DNA of 64,000 nt from Bacillus sp. CH30_1T (GTDB lineage: Bacteria; Bacillota; Bacilli; Bacillales; Bacillaceae_B): positions 249,526-313,525 of the forward strand of contig NZ_VTUY01000001.1 of assembly GCF_008364765.1 (NCBI RefSeq), in the 5' to 3' direction. How positions within the stretch are numbered: position 1 is the stretch's first letter; each line of letters opens with the position of its first letter. The notes under the pieces were generated by a model, which saw only the letters and a program-made list of their open reading frames with translations, searched no databases and was not told the origin of the DNA. Of this stretch, positions 27,406-38,650 are shown one piece after another. Position numbers and translations under genes: made by a program.

Positions 27406-28401
27406 CTATTTATAAAATTTAATTGAAAATTGGGTACCATTTCCTTTTTCACTTCGGACCTCAAGATCCCCCTGCTGACTGGTAATGATGCTGTAGGCCA
27501 TGGCAAGACCGATTCCGACACTTTCTTCGCTAGCATTCTTGCCTTTGTAAAAACGCCTGAATATGTATGGAAGATCTTCTTTAGGAATCCCGTCTCCATT
27601 ATCTCCAATGGTGATTTCAGTATAGAGCGGATTCTCCAAATATGAAATGGAGATCACCCCTCCATCTCCCGTGTGCTCCACAGCATTTTTCAGGATATTG
27701 ATGAGGGCTTCGGCCGTCCACCGAAGATCACCTGTGAAAGTGACCGATTCGTCCCCACTTACATTCAGTACCTGCTCTTTAATATCCATTGGAATCAAGA
27801 CAGGCTGCACGGCACTCTGAATCAGATCCCGGACGGCCACCTTGTCTTTCTTAAACACGATGGTTCCTGCATCGATCTTGGATAGTTTCAGAAGCGAAGA
27901 GACAAGCCACTCGATCCTTTCCAATTGCACCCGGATATGTTGAGTGAATTCGGCACGCTTGGATTCCTTCAATGTGCTGTCACTTAAGAGGTCGGCCATC
28001 ACCATCATCGAGGTCAAAGGTGTCTTCAGCTGATGCGAGATATCAGAAAGGGCGTTGGTCAAAGTAAGTTTGTCCTTTTCTAAAGAAGAACGATGCTCAG
28101 ACAGCATCAAGGTCACCTTATAGATGTCATTCTTTAATATGCTGAGCTCTCCTTCTTGGTTATCCCGGACATCGAGGCTGTCATCGCCGCTGCTGATCTT
28201 CCTCAAGTAACCCGAAAGCTTTCCAATTTCCCGGTATCGCCACCTTGTAAAGAAAAAGCTGCATCCCACGAGCAAGCCGGATGTGACCAGCACAAACAAT
28301 GCAACCCGAATCGAATAAAGAAAACCTGCCAATACCGATGCTCCGAGACTGATGAATAAATGGCTGATGAAAAACCATTGAACCTCCCGATTCCTCCACA
28401 T
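27406..28401 (-). CDS. Sensor histidine kinase
   Basis: A 331-residue membrane kinase. Two adjacent helices (about 8-28 and 32-52) with almost no loop outside the membrane suggest sensing within the membrane or through the ABC permease. A HAMP-like linker follows, then the DHp domain with H123 in SDISHQLKTPLT, and the ATPase domain with NILKNAVEHT, GDNGDGIP and GIGLAMA boxes. It starts 1 base after the response regulator stop. It most likely phosphorylates that regulator. Confidence 0.92.
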   Translation of the reverse strand: MWRNREVQWFFISHLFISLGASVLAGFLYSIRVALFVLVTSGLLVGCSFFFTRWRYREIGKLSGYLRKISSGDDSLDVRDNQEGELSILKNDIYKVTLMLSEHRSSLEKDKLTLTNALSDISHQLKTPLTSMMVMADLLSDSTLKESKRAEFTQHIRVQLERIEWLVSSLLKLSKIDAGTIVFKKDKVAVRDLIQSAVQPVLIPMDIKEQVLNVSGDESVTFTGDLRWTAEALINILKNAVEHTGDGGVISISYLENPLYTEITIGDNGDGIPKEDLPYIFRRFYKGKNASEESVGIGLAMAYSIITSQQGDLEVRSEKGNGTQFSIKFYK

Positions 28402-28402
28402 A

Positions 28403-29089
28403 TCAATCGCCTGCCTTATATCCCATACCGCGAACGGTCTTGATGATCGTTGGTCGCTGCGGATGGTCCTCTAACTTCTCACGGAGCCTCTTGATATAAA
28501 CAGTCAACGTGTTATCATTGACAAAATCACCGGCCACATCCCAAATTCGATCGAGGAGCTGAGCCCTCGTCAACACCTGTCCGACATGATTCGCAAAGAT
28601 GAGGAGAAGCCGGTATTCCAAAGCGGTCAATACTACCTCATCACCATTCTTATACACTTTCCCCTCCAATGTGTTAATCCTGATATCCTCAATATCCATC
28701 CACACGTTTGCCTGTGACGGCTTTTTCTGATACCGCCGGAGCACCGATCGGATACGGGAAAGCAGCTCACGGACCCGGAACGGCTTCGTGATATAATCAT
28801 CCGCTCCCATATCCAACCCCATCACGACGTTCACTTCGTCATCCAGCGCTGTCAAAAAGATCACCGGCTTATCATCCCGCTTCTTCACCATCTCACACAA
28901 ATCATAGCCGCTCCCATCAGGAAGCGACAAATCAAACAAACACAAATCGATTTCACCTAACCGATCATCAATCATAGCTTTTGCAGACTCCGCATCATAA
29001 CAAACAATTGTTCCATATTCCTCCTGACGCAACGAATACTCCAACCCAGCCGCAATCGTCCAATCATCCTCTACCAACAACACTTTCAT
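28403..29089 (-). CDS. OmpR-family response regulator
   Basis: A 228-residue regulator: receiver domain (about 1-115) with phosphoacceptor D53 in LFDLSLPDGSG and K in ITKPF, then a winged-helix DNA-binding domain (about 130-226) with ALEYRLL and DNTLTVYIKRLREKL. ATG 29089 is favoured because AGGGTG lies 7 bases before it; the ATG two codons earlier is too close. It probably activates the ABC exporter operon through the repeats at 27.33-27.36 kb. Confidence 0.93.
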   Translation of the reverse strand: MKVLLVEDDWTIAAGLEYSLRQEEYGTIVCYDAESAKAMIDDRLGEIDLCLFDLSLPDGSGYDLCEMVKKRDDKPVIFLTALDDEVNVVMGLDMGADDYITKPFRVRELLSRIRSVLRRYQKKPSQANVWMDIEDIRINTLEGKVYKNGDEVVLTALEYRLLLIFANHVGQVLTRAQLLDRIWDVAGDFVNDNTLTVYIKRLREKLEDHPQRPTIIKTVRGMGYKAGD

Positions 29090-29299
29090 ATACATACACC
29101 CTAACCGTCATTCATTTTTATTAACATATTTTATCATGGAAGCGGGATCCAGGGACAGGTTCCTGTCAGTCGATGCTTTTCCCTTTCCCTTGAAATCTGT
29201 TTCATTCATGTTATTCCCCGTCGACTTCCTCTTATTCTATAAGGAGCCTTCTACTTGATACATTTTCCATAAAAATCCGTTGATTCAACACTTCTCACT

Positions 29300-29347
29300 T
29301 TGAATCAGACTCCTGGTCCACTATAATATAAATAAGAATTATCATAA
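29300..29347 (+). promoter_or_regulatory. katG promoter with PerR-like box
   Basis: TTGAAT (29300-29305), a 16-base spacer and TATAAT (29322-29327). Immediately downstream TAAGAATTATCATAA (29333-29347) matches the PerR box TTATAATNATTATAA at 11 of 14 fixed positions. A box over the start point fits peroxide-inducible derepression. The rest of the 330-base gap back to the response regulator gene holds only a short GACAGG/CCTGTC palindrome. Confidence 0.6.
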
Positions 29348-29423
29348 TAATCTAACTTCTTATCTCTAGCAAATGGTAATGGTTTACTCGACCCTTGTCC
29401 CATACTTGAAAGGAGAAATGTAA

Positions 29424-31640
<2,217 letters not shown>

Positions 31641-31645
31641 AGTGA

Positions 31646-31683
31646 ACACGCCTCCTCCCTGTTGGGAGGAGGCGTGTTTTTTT
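31646..31683 (+). terminator. katG terminator
   Basis: Perfect stem ACACGCCTCCTCCC / GGGAGGAGGCGTGT with TGTT loop and a run of seven T. Confidence 0.93.
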
Positions 31684-31805
31684 GATGTGACTGGCAAAGA
31701 CTTTTCAACCTTTTTTAGTAAAAATTTCACTTAAAATGGATGACTTGCGGCATAGGAACCTGAATCTTTCTCATTCAGCTGACCAATCTCCAAAAAAAGG
31801 TCTCT

Positions 31806-32288
31806 TTATATCGTTAAACTCTCACTTTCACGTACAACTTCAGGATTCTTTTCCGTCCGCTTCTCCAACTTATAAACCAACACCCCGCCAATCAACAGAC
31901 CGATCCCAAGAATCTTCTCCCAGGAAAGTGCAGACGGTTCAAAGCCGAACCATCCACCTGTATTGACGATAAAGGCAATGGAGATTTGAGAAATAAGTGC
32001 GATCGAGATCGCATACGCCGGTCCGATCAACGTGACTCCCCTCATCAGGAAGAACACGATCCCGACTCCGAATACCCCGCTGAACAGAAAGACAGGATTG
32101 ACCCCGCTGAAGTCCAGCAGACTTTTATCTTCCATTGTATAAAATACCGGCAGAGAACATACAAGGCCGAGGCCGAGGACAAGGCTCGTCGTTGCCCATG
32201 GGCCTGTTTTTTCACTGACTCGTGCATTAAAGACATTTTGCAAACTGATTAAGATTCCTGCCATGATGGCTAATCCGATTCCGATCAT
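31806..32288 (-). CDS. YdcZ-type (DUF606) small DMT transporter subunit, second copy
   Basis: A 160-residue protein with five hydrophobic helices and the family motifs SLQNVFNARVSEKTGPW and TGGWFGFE. Half-size DMT proteins of this family probably work as dimers; substrate unknown. ATG 32288 has AAGGAGGGT 6 bases upstream; longer in-frame starts lie inside the preceding crp-type gene. It is the last gene of an operon ydcZ - crp-like - ydcZ and may form a heterodimer with the 141-residue paralogue encoded first. Confidence 0.8.
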   Translation of the reverse strand: MIGIGLAIMAGILISLQNVFNARVSEKTGPWATTSLVLGLGLVCSLPVFYTMEDKSLLDFSGVNPVFLFSGVFGVGIVFFLMRGVTLIGPAYAISIALISQISIAFIVNTGGWFGFEPSALSWEKILGIGLLIGGVLVYKLEKRTEKNPEVVRESESLTI

Positions 32289-32301
32289 CTTTAGACCCTC
32301 C

Positions 32302-32997
32302 TTATTCATAGATGTTTCCTTTCGCAAGGATGCTGAGTTTTTCAAGATCTTTGATGGTGATGGAACCGTTGACCCGTTCGATTAGGTCGTCGGTTGCCAT
32401 CTTCTTTAGTACCCGGTTCAGGTGACGGTAGCTGGTACCGATCCATTCGGCGAGCTCCATGAGATTGGACGTATGCATTTCCTGATGGAACATGGTCCCT
32501 TCGCCTGCTTCAGAAATGGATAGCAAATAGCTCGCTAATCGTACTTCGACGGGATACAGCATATGCATGCTCGTTATATGTGATTCCGTATAAAACTTGT
32601 GGGCAACTGTATCAAATAGAAAACGCATGATCGCTGGATGCTCCTTCTCAAGCCTTGAGAGATCCGTGAACGGAACTGATAAGAACACCCCGTCCGTGAC
32701 GGCTTCCACTGAATTGAGAACCGCAGTACCCTTCGCATATTCCACATCCCCGATCAGGGCCAGGGGACGCTTGAATCGATTGATCAATAGCTTCCCTTCA
32801 GGTGTATGGGTGAATATCTTGATTTTCCCCTCCATGAGGAAGTACAGTTCATGGAGCTCTTCCCCCGTCGAAAAAGGATTGTCCCCTTTTTCAAAAGAAT
32901 ACATCTTGATATGCTTTCTGAAATCCGCCGGAAATAACTCATCCAGCTCGAATTGTTTTATATAATGATTGGGAGCAGCCCCTTGTATTTCTTTCAT
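32302..32997 (-). CDS. Crp/Fnr-family transcriptional regulator (YeiL-like)
   Basis: A 231-residue regulator with an N-terminal cyclic-nucleotide-like beta-barrel (about 20-130) and a C-terminal helix-turn-helix (about 165-215, NLMELAEWIGTSYRHLNRVLKKM). No cysteine cluster for an iron-sulfur centre is visible. ATG 32997 has AGAAGGAG 7 bases upstream. It sits between two paralogous transporter genes in one transcript, so it probably regulates that operon. The effector is unknown. Confidence 0.85.
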   Translation of the reverse strand: MKEIQGAAPNHYIKQFELDELFPADFRKHIKMYSFEKGDNPFSTGEELHELYFLMEGKIKIFTHTPEGKLLINRFKRPLALIGDVEYAKGTAVLNSVEAVTDGVFLSVPFTDLSRLEKEHPAIMRFLFDTVAHKFYTESHITSMHMLYPVEVRLASYLLSISEAGEGTMFHQEMHTSNLMELAEWIGTSYRHLNRVLKKMATDDLIERVNGSITIKDLEKLSILAKGNIYE

Positions 32998-33013
32998 CGT
33001 TAGACTCCTTCTT

Positions 33014-33439
33014 CTACAATTGGAAAAGGACGACCCCTGCAAGCATCATCGAGAGTCCGACTGCCTGCCTCGGCGTAACCGGGATCTTCTTCTCCCCGAA
33101 CCATCCCCGTGACTCAATGAGGAATGCAGTCCCGATTTGTGCAACGAGAAGGATCGCAATGGCCGATGCCGGACCGATCATGTGAATCGCCGTCAGTTCT
33201 GAAAACACCACGATCACACCGAACGATCCCCCGATCAAATACAGGAACGCCACCTTCCTGAAGCTCTTTCCTTTTCCATCTCTTACTTTCATATATATCG
33301 TCATCGCAATCGTAAAGGCCACAAGGTGTACCATCGAAGTCGTATGCCACCCGCCGATCGCGTCACTCATCCTTGCATTGAAGATTCCCTGCATCGTGAT
33401 ACAAAGTCCACCAAGCAGCGCAAATAAAGCACCTTTCAT
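33014..33439 (-). CDS. YdcZ-type (DUF606) small DMT transporter subunit, first copy
   Basis: A 141-residue protein with about five helices and the motifs TMQGIFNARMSDAIGGWH and SRGWFGE, clearly paralogous to the gene at 31.8 kb. AGGAGG precedes the ATG. It is first in the ydcZ-crp-ydcZ operon and 16 bases before the regulator gene. Upstream to the next gene (about 245 bases) I see only a GGGGACAGGT repeat fragment. Confidence 0.82.
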   Translation of the reverse strand: MKGALFALLGGLCITMQGIFNARMSDAIGGWHTTSMVHLVAFTIAMTIYMKVRDGKGKSFRKVAFLYLIGGSFGVIVVFSELTAIHMIGPASAIAILLVAQIGTAFLIESRGWFGEKKIPVTPRQAVGLSMMLAGVVLFQL

Positions 33440-33685
33440 CGTTCATCCTCCTATTCTTTGTTCTATTAAATAGGAGGTTGGCGTTTTTCGAAAGGACATA
33501 TGTCCTAAGGGTTGCCGATTTGGTGATTTGGTAAACCATGAGCCCAGGGGACAGGTATCTTGGCTACCTTCAAAGCACCTAGACAAATTTTGGCTTCCGG
33601 TGTTCCTGATCACCCTGAAATGCAGAACAACAGATTAAAAGGATAATAATTGGAAATAATGGTAGTAAAAAAAGGATGACAATGA

Positions 33686-34237
33686 ATGCAGAATCTCTTT
33701 GAAACCGCTTTTGATTACCTGCGAACCACCTTTGATACAGAACCAAAGACACCTCCACATATCGGTGAAGCGATGGGATGTTGGATCTATTTCACTGCCT
33801 TGGCAGAAGAAGTACCTGTCCTCGAAGCTTCATTAAATACAACGACAGACGACGATTTAATCCAACTCATTAACAAATCAAAGAAGCTTGGGCAACACCA
33901 ATTGAATATACTTCAACAATTCATGGTAGAAGAAGGCATACCCCTATCGAAAACGTCAGAAACCAGACCTAAATCTGACCCCAACAGTATTCCCTTAGGG
34001 GCCAAAATGACAGATGATGAAATCGCTAACTTTATCTCCATTAAAATTGCCTCGAATATTGTGATGTGTGCCACAAACATGAGCCAAAGCGTTCGTAATG
34101 ATATGAGTCTCATGTGGTCACGATTTCAGACTGAAAAAATGGTGCTTGGTATGGAACTGAAAACAGCTATGCGCAAAAGAGGATGGCTAAAGGTACCACC
34201 GTACTATTATCCTCCAGGGGTACCTAAAAACCAGTAA
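33686..34237 (+). CDS. DUF3231 family protein
   Basis: A 183-residue protein resembling half of the DUF3231 family, helical and ferritin-like in character, with WIYFTALAEEVPVLEASL near the start and RKRGWLKVPPYYYPPG at the end. Many Bacillus members are two-repeat proteins of about 330 residues; this is a single repeat. The function is unknown. AAAGGATG lies upstream. Monocistronic, followed by a terminator. Confidence 0.75.
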   Translation: MQNLFETAFDYLRTTFDTEPKTPPHIGEAMGCWIYFTALAEEVPVLEASLNTTTDDDLIQLINKSKKLGQHQLNILQQFMVEEGIPLSKTSETRPKSDPNSIPLGAKMTDDEIANFISIKIASNIVMCATNMSQSVRNDMSLMWSRFQTEKMVLGMELKTAMRKRGWLKVPPYYYPPGVPKNQ

Positions 34238-34254
34238 GTACAATCATATGGAAA

Positions 34255-34289
34255 GAAGCTGAAGATCCTTTTCTTGATCTTCAGCTTTT
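34255..34289 (+). terminator. Terminator after the DUF3231 gene
   Basis: Stem GAAGCTGAAGATC / GATCTTCAGCTTTTG with an eight-base loop. Confidence 0.75.
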
Positions 34290-34381
34290 GTGACTTTTCC
34301 CCTTTAACCAATCTATTTTTTACAAGTAATTGATGATCGATAAAAAAGTCAATCAATACCGATGGGACTGACCTCTTGGCT

Positions 34382-34735
34382 TTAATTTGAAGTACAACCC
34401 AGGAGTCTCCCAATATTCATAACCATCAACACCATCATGATCATCACAATGATATAAAAAATACTGCTATGAATCATTCCTGTAACCATTTGAAATCCAA
34501 CAAACAGCAGTAGAAACGACGCATTCCAGATCAATTTTATCTTGCTTACCTTTCCCTCATTAATACCCTTACTGAATCTGGGGTAATAGATTCCTAAACC
34601 CAGCAGGATGAGGATTGTCGATAGATTAATGAAAGTTGTGAAATCTCCAAACAGATTCATCCTGCTGATAGAAAAATAGAAAAGAATTAAATACAATACC
34701 AGTAGGAAAAGGTTGAATCTGATTATGTTTGTCAT
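34382..34735 (-). CDS. Hypothetical membrane protein (four helices)
   Basis: A 117-residue protein with four hydrophobic segments and no recognised domain. AGGAGGG lies 6 bases before the ATG, making expression likely. It shares orientation with the upstream hypothetical gene at 34.9 kb, about 190 bases away. Confidence 0.6.
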   Translation of the reverse strand: MTNIIRFNLFLLVLYLILFYFSISRMNLFGDFTTFINLSTILILLGLGIYYPRFSKGINEGKVSKIKLIWNASFLLLFVGFQMVTGMIHSSIFYIIVMIMMVLMVMNIGRLLGCTSN

Positions 34736-34922
34736 GCTATTCCCTCCTAAATTGCCAAGGTACCTTGTGTCTACTAACTCTTTTTCGAATCAATCCCCAC
34801 CACCAAACGATCACATATATATAACCGAACAGACTTTTCCCGAAAAATTGAAAAACTGGATCCTATTTCAGACCAATCTGCCTCTGTTGCACACCCCACC
34901 AGTGCCACCGAATGTACAGCTT

Positions 34923-35387
34923 TCACGAATCAGTCAAGGTGACGTAATAATATCCCACATCCTCTATAGCTGCCTTCATCCCTATAAAAGACGTAATGCC
35001 ATAATACACCGCACCCAAAGTCAAACAAGCTATGATCACCCCACTTACCCGGGGGATATGGTTGGTTTTTTTATAAAAGACCAGTGTCGTAATGCCGACA
35101 ATGATAAGGTAGCAAATCGATAGAATGAGCCCGAATTTGTGACTGTCCAGATCATTCACAGCCGTTCGAAAACGGTCCAGATGATCTTGATTTTCCTGGT
35201 TCTCGTCGATCGTCACTAAGTGACCTTGATAACCGATTTTCCACGTGAATGTATTATCCCCTTTTATGACCGCGTATTGATAATCACCCGAACTTCCTTC
35301 CCCTATCACAAATGGTGCCGCCGCATAGATATGGACGGGAAGTAGGGTGATAAGCATCGTAAACAGGACAAGCAATCGTTTATTCAA
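34923..35387 (-). CDS. Hypothetical exported membrane protein
   Basis: A 154-residue protein: signal peptide (cleavage probably after HIYA-A), an outside domain of about 65 residues (GDYQYAVIKGDNTFTWKIG), then two transmembrane helices. The start codon is TTG at 35387 with AAGGAAG upstream. No family recognised. It diverges from ahpC; the 140-base region between holds the ahpC promoter and PerR box. Confidence 0.6.
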   Translation of the reverse strand: MNKRLLVLFTMLITLLPVHIYAAAPFVIGEGSSGDYQYAVIKGDNTFTWKIGYQGHLVTIDENQENQDHLDRFRTAVNDLDSHKFGLILSICYLIIVGITTLVFYKKTNHIPRVSGVIIACLTLGAVYYGITSFIGMKAAIEDVGYYYVTLTDS

Positions 35388-35425
35388 CTACATCTTCCTT
35401 TCTATTAGAACCTCAATCTTTTCCC

Positions 35426-35479
35426 TTGACAAAAAAAAGTAAATATATAATAATAAATATCGAATTAGAATTATTATAA
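35426..35479 (+). promoter_or_regulatory. ahpCF promoter with PerR box
   Basis: TTGACA (35426-35431), a 17-base spacer, AATAAT (35449-35454). TTAGAATTATTATAA (35465-35479) matches the PerR consensus TTATAATNATTATAA with one mismatch and lies around the expected start point, as in other Bacillus ahpCF operons. Confidence 0.75.
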
Positions 35480-35527
35480 TCTATTAATGATTCTCAATCA
35501 CACAAACCACTAGGAGGAATTTACACT

Positions 35528-36091
35528 ATGTCATTAATCGGTTCACAAGTCGTACCATTTAAAGCAGAAGCATTCAAAGATGGTGAGTTCATCACTGTTA
35601 CAGACGAAAGCCTGAAAGGTCAATGGAGCATCTTCTGCTTCTACCCTGCAGACTTCACATTTGTATGCCCGACAGAACTTGAAGACCTTCAAAATAACTA
35701 TGAAACGCTTAAAGAGCTTGGCGTAGAAGTATATTCAGTTTCTACGGACACTCACTTTACACATAAAGGCTGGCACGACAGCTCTGAAAAAATCGGTAAA
35801 ATCAAATATGCCATGATCGGTGACCCATCTCAACGCATCACTCGCGGTTTCGATGTATTAAATGAAGAAGATGGTCTTGCTGACCGCGGAACATTCATCA
35901 TCGATCCGGATGGTATCATCCAGGCAGTTGAAATCAATGCAGGCGGAATCGGCCGCGATGCAGATATTCTAGTTAGCAAAATCAAGGCGGCACAATATGT
36001 GCGCAACAACCCAGGCGAAGTTTGCCCGGCTAAATGGCAGGAAGGTTCTGAAACACTTAAGCCAAGCCTTGATCTAGTTGGTAAATTATAA
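35528..36091 (+). CDS. ahpC: Alkyl hydroperoxide reductase AhpC (2-Cys peroxiredoxin)
   Basis: A 187-residue typical 2-Cys peroxiredoxin that reduces hydrogen peroxide and organic hydroperoxides. Peroxidatic C47 sits in DFTFVCPTE and resolving C166 in GEVCPAKW. It is recycled by AhpF, encoded 12 bases downstream. TAGGAGG precedes the ATG. A PerR box upstream indicates peroxide induction together with katG. Confidence 0.97.
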   Translation: MSLIGSQVVPFKAEAFKDGEFITVTDESLKGQWSIFCFYPADFTFVCPTELEDLQNNYETLKELGVEVYSVSTDTHFTHKGWHDSSEKIGKIKYAMIGDPSQRITRGFDVLNEEDGLADRGTFIIDPDGIIQAVEINAGGIGRDADILVSKIKAAQYVRNNPGEVCPAKWQEGSETLKPSLDLVGKL

Positions 36092-36103
36092 GGAGTGCTG
36101 AGC

Positions 36104-37630
36104 ATGCTTGAAGCAGATATAAAAGCACAATTAGAACAATACCTGCAGATGATGGAAGGCGACATCGTCCTGAAAGTCAGTGCAGGCGACGATGCCATTT
36201 CGAAGGATATGCTGGCTCTTGTTGAAGAGCTCTCTTCCATGTCAACCCGCATCAGTGTTGAAAAAGCAGAACTGACAAGAACACCAAGCTTCAGCGTGAA
36301 TCGTCCTGGTGAAGAGACCGGCATCATTTTTGCCGGGATCCCCCTTGGACACGAATTCACATCCTTGGTCCTTGCTCTCCTTCAAGTCAGTGGCAGAGCG
36401 CCGAAAGTGGATCAAAGCGTCATTGACCAGATCAAGAGTGTCAAAGGCGATCACCACTTCGAAACGTATGTCAGCCTAAGCTGTCACAACTGTCCTGACG
36501 TGGTGCAGGCACTGAACATCATGAGTGTCCTGAACCCGAACATCACGCACACTATGATCGACGGAGCTGCCTTCAAGGAAGAAGTGGAACGCAAGAACGT
36601 GATGGCCGTTCCTGCTGTCTACCTGAATGCGGAATTCTTCAACGGCGGACGCACGACCCTGGAAGAAATTCTTTCTAAGATCGTGGAAGGCCCCGGTGCG
36701 GATGAGCTATCGGATAAAGATCCTTATGATGTCCTTGTCGTCGGTGGCGGACCTGCAGGAGCCAGTGCGGCGATCTATGCTGCACGTAAAGGGATCCGTA
36801 CGGGAATCGTTGCAGAACGCTTCGGTGGTCAGGTCCTTGATACAATGAGCATCGAGAACTTCATCAGTGTGAAGCACACGGAAGGACCTAAGCTTGTGGC
36901 TAGCCTAGAAGAGCATGTGAAAGACTACGGCATCGATGTCATGAACCTTCAGCGCGCAAGCCGTCTTGAGAAAAAAGACCTTGTCGAGCTTGAGCTTGAA
37001 AACGGTGCTGTCCTGAAAAGTAAGAGTCTGATCATCTCGACAGGTGCACGCTGGCGTAACATCGGCGTTCCTGGTGAGCAGGAGTTCAAGAACAAAGGAG
37101 TGGCGTACTGCCCTCATTGTGACGGACCACTGTTCGAAGGCAAAGATGTCGCTGTCATCGGCGGAGGAAACTCCGGGATCGAAGCAGCCATCGACCTTGC
37201 AGGAATCGTCAAGCATGTTACGGTCCTTGAGTTCAATCCTGATCTGAAGGCGGATGACGTCTTGCAGAAGCGTCTTCACAGCCTGCCGAACGTCACGGTG
37301 CTGACAAACGTCCAGACACAGGAAATCACCGGTACGGATAAAGTAAACGGAATTACCTACACCGATCGTGATACACACGAAGAGAAACACATCGAACTGC
37401 AAGGAGTGTTCGTCCAAATCGGTCTCGTTCCAAATACAGACTGGCTCGGTGACCTTGTAGAACGCACAAAATTCGGTGAAATCGTGGTTGATAAACATGG
37501 TGCCACCAACGTCCCTGGCGTATTCGCTGCAGGAGACTGCACAGACAGCCCATACAACCAAATCATCATTTCCATGGGATCAGGAGCGAACGCCGCACTA
37601 GGCGCATTCGACTACCTTATCCGGAATTGA
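36104..37630 (+). CDS. ahpF: Alkyl hydroperoxide reductase subunit F
   Basis: A 508-residue FAD- and NADH-dependent disulfide reductase that regenerates AhpC. The N-terminal double-thioredoxin domain (about 1-195) has the CHNC redox pair; the thioredoxin-reductase-like part has [10 protein letters not shown] and [10 protein letters not shown] dinucleotide sites and the CPHC active site. ATG 36104 is chosen because AAGGAGTG lies 6 bases before it; a GTG three codons earlier is too close. It forms an operon with ahpC. Confidence 0.96.
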   Translation: MLEADIKAQLEQYLQMMEGDIVLKVSAGDDAISKDMLALVEELSSMSTRISVEKAELTRTPSFSVNRPGEETGIIFAGIPLGHEFTSLVLALLQVSGRAPKVDQSVIDQIKSVKGDHHFETYVSLSCHNCPDVVQALNIMSVLNPNITHTMIDGAAFKEEVERKNVMAVPAVYLNAEFFNGGRTTLEEILSKIVEGPGADELSDKDPYDVLVVGGGPAGASAAIYAARKGIRTGIVAERFGGQVLDTMSIENFISVKHTEGPKLVASLEEHVKDYGIDVMNLQRASRLEKKDLVELELENGAVLKSKSLIISTGARWRNIGVPGEQEFKNKGVAYCPHCDGPLFEGKDVAVIGGGNSGIEAAIDLAGIVKHVTVLEFNPDLKADDVLQKRLHSLPNVTVLTNVQTQEITGTDKVNGITYTDRDTHEEKHIELQGVFVQIGLVPNTDWLGDLVERTKFGEIVVDKHGATNVPGVFAAGDCTDSPYNQIIISMGSGANAALGAFDYLIRN

Positions 37631-37640
37631 TCTACTATAG

Positions 37641-37675
37641 AGGTCCGTCCCTCCATCTTGAGGGACGGACCTTTC
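37641..37675 (+). terminator. ahpCF terminator (GGTCCGTCCCTC repeat hairpin)
   Basis: Arms AGGTCCGTCCCTC and GAGGGACGGACCT with loop CATCTT, followed by a short T-rich stretch. The arm sequence is the same as in the hairpin at 3.1 kb. Confidence 0.7.
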
Positions 37676-37894
37676 ATCTTTTCAGGACAGCTTCTTCCGA
37701 AACAGACTCCGAACCATCCGTCCTTTCAAATCATCAGGAAACCCCAGCCCAGACAAACCAGGAATAAATCTTAAGTACAAACCGCGACGAATAAATCACT
37801 TATTTTCTCTAATACTACTTAATACTACCATTTCAAATCTATTGGAGTATGGACAGACAAAACCTTTTATACACCAAGGGGTCTGGAGGGAAAA

Positions 37895-38455
37895 ATGAGC
37901 ACCGAACAAAAAATCCATAAAATATATGAAACCATGCATCAAACTTACATAGAAAAATTCGAATTATGGCGAGAAGAAATTATGTTCGGGTGGCAGTGGT
38001 GGATAGGAGTTTTTCTGACAATCATCCCTTGGATCTTATGGGCCAAATACCGCCCAAAAGAGAGCACCCACAGGTTATTATATATCGCCTTTTTTGTCAT
38101 GGTTATCGCGATTTGGCTGGATAGCATCGGGGTCCAATTGGGATTATGGCATTACAATTATGAGGTTCTTCCCTTCTCCCCTTCTTATAAACCATGGGAT
38201 ATTACCCTAATTCCTGTATTAACAATTGTTTTCATTCAAATCAAACCAAACGTAAGTTTCCTTAAAAAAGGGATACTATATGGTTTTTTGGTTTCATTTA
38301 TAGCAGAGCCGGTATTTGTGTGGAGTGATTTTGTCGTTTATACAGGATGGAAATACATTTATTCATTTCCTATTTATACAGGAATTTATTTCATCTCTCA
38401 TTATTTAAGCACGAGAAATCACTTTGGTCGGATACAAAAGAATAGGGACTATTGA
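37895..38455 (+). CDS. CBO0543-family membrane protein, copy 1
   Basis: A 186-residue protein with five to six hydrophobic helices and the features LDSIGVQLGLWHYNYEVLP and FIAEPVFVW shared with the 183-residue protein at 47.9-48.4 kb, so the two are paralogues. Such proteins are common in spore-formers; function unknown. GGAGGG lies before the ATG. It precedes germination operon 3 by about 195 bases on the same strand. Confidence 0.75.
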   Translation: MSTEQKIHKIYETMHQTYIEKFELWREEIMFGWQWWIGVFLTIIPWILWAKYRPKESTHRLLYIAFFVMVIAIWLDSIGVQLGLWHYNYEVLPFSPSYKPWDITLIPVLTIVFIQIKPNVSFLKKGILYGFLVSFIAEPVFVWSDFVVYTGWKYIYSFPIYTGIYFISHYLSTRNHFGRIQKNRDY

Positions 38456-38650
38456 TACTTATAATCAAAACTCTTGCTATAGAAAAAAGAGGTACAGAAA
38501 ATCCTGTTCCATTCTGCCCTTTGCAATGATCAATGGGCGAATTCTCCAGGCAAGGTATTGTCTGTCCAATCGCTCCCTTCTTTATCGAACATAAATAACA
38601 CCATTTGGGGCAAGAATATTAGAAATACCAGAGCGGCAGGTGAACTATAA

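Noticed and set aside
24023-29089. Assignment as a Bce-type bacitracin module
   Set aside because: The permease has two large outside domains and 860 residues, unlike BceB, which has one such domain.
36905-37561. 218-codon minus-strand open frame inside ahpF
   Set aside because: Antisense to a highly conserved gene with all motifs intact; high G+C codon symmetry produces the open frame.
37690-37810. Open minus-strand stretch reading GLGFPDDLKGRMVRSLFRKK after ahpF
   Set aside because: Only about 37 codons, no start or ribosome site, no recognisable family; could be a remnant but cannot be supported.
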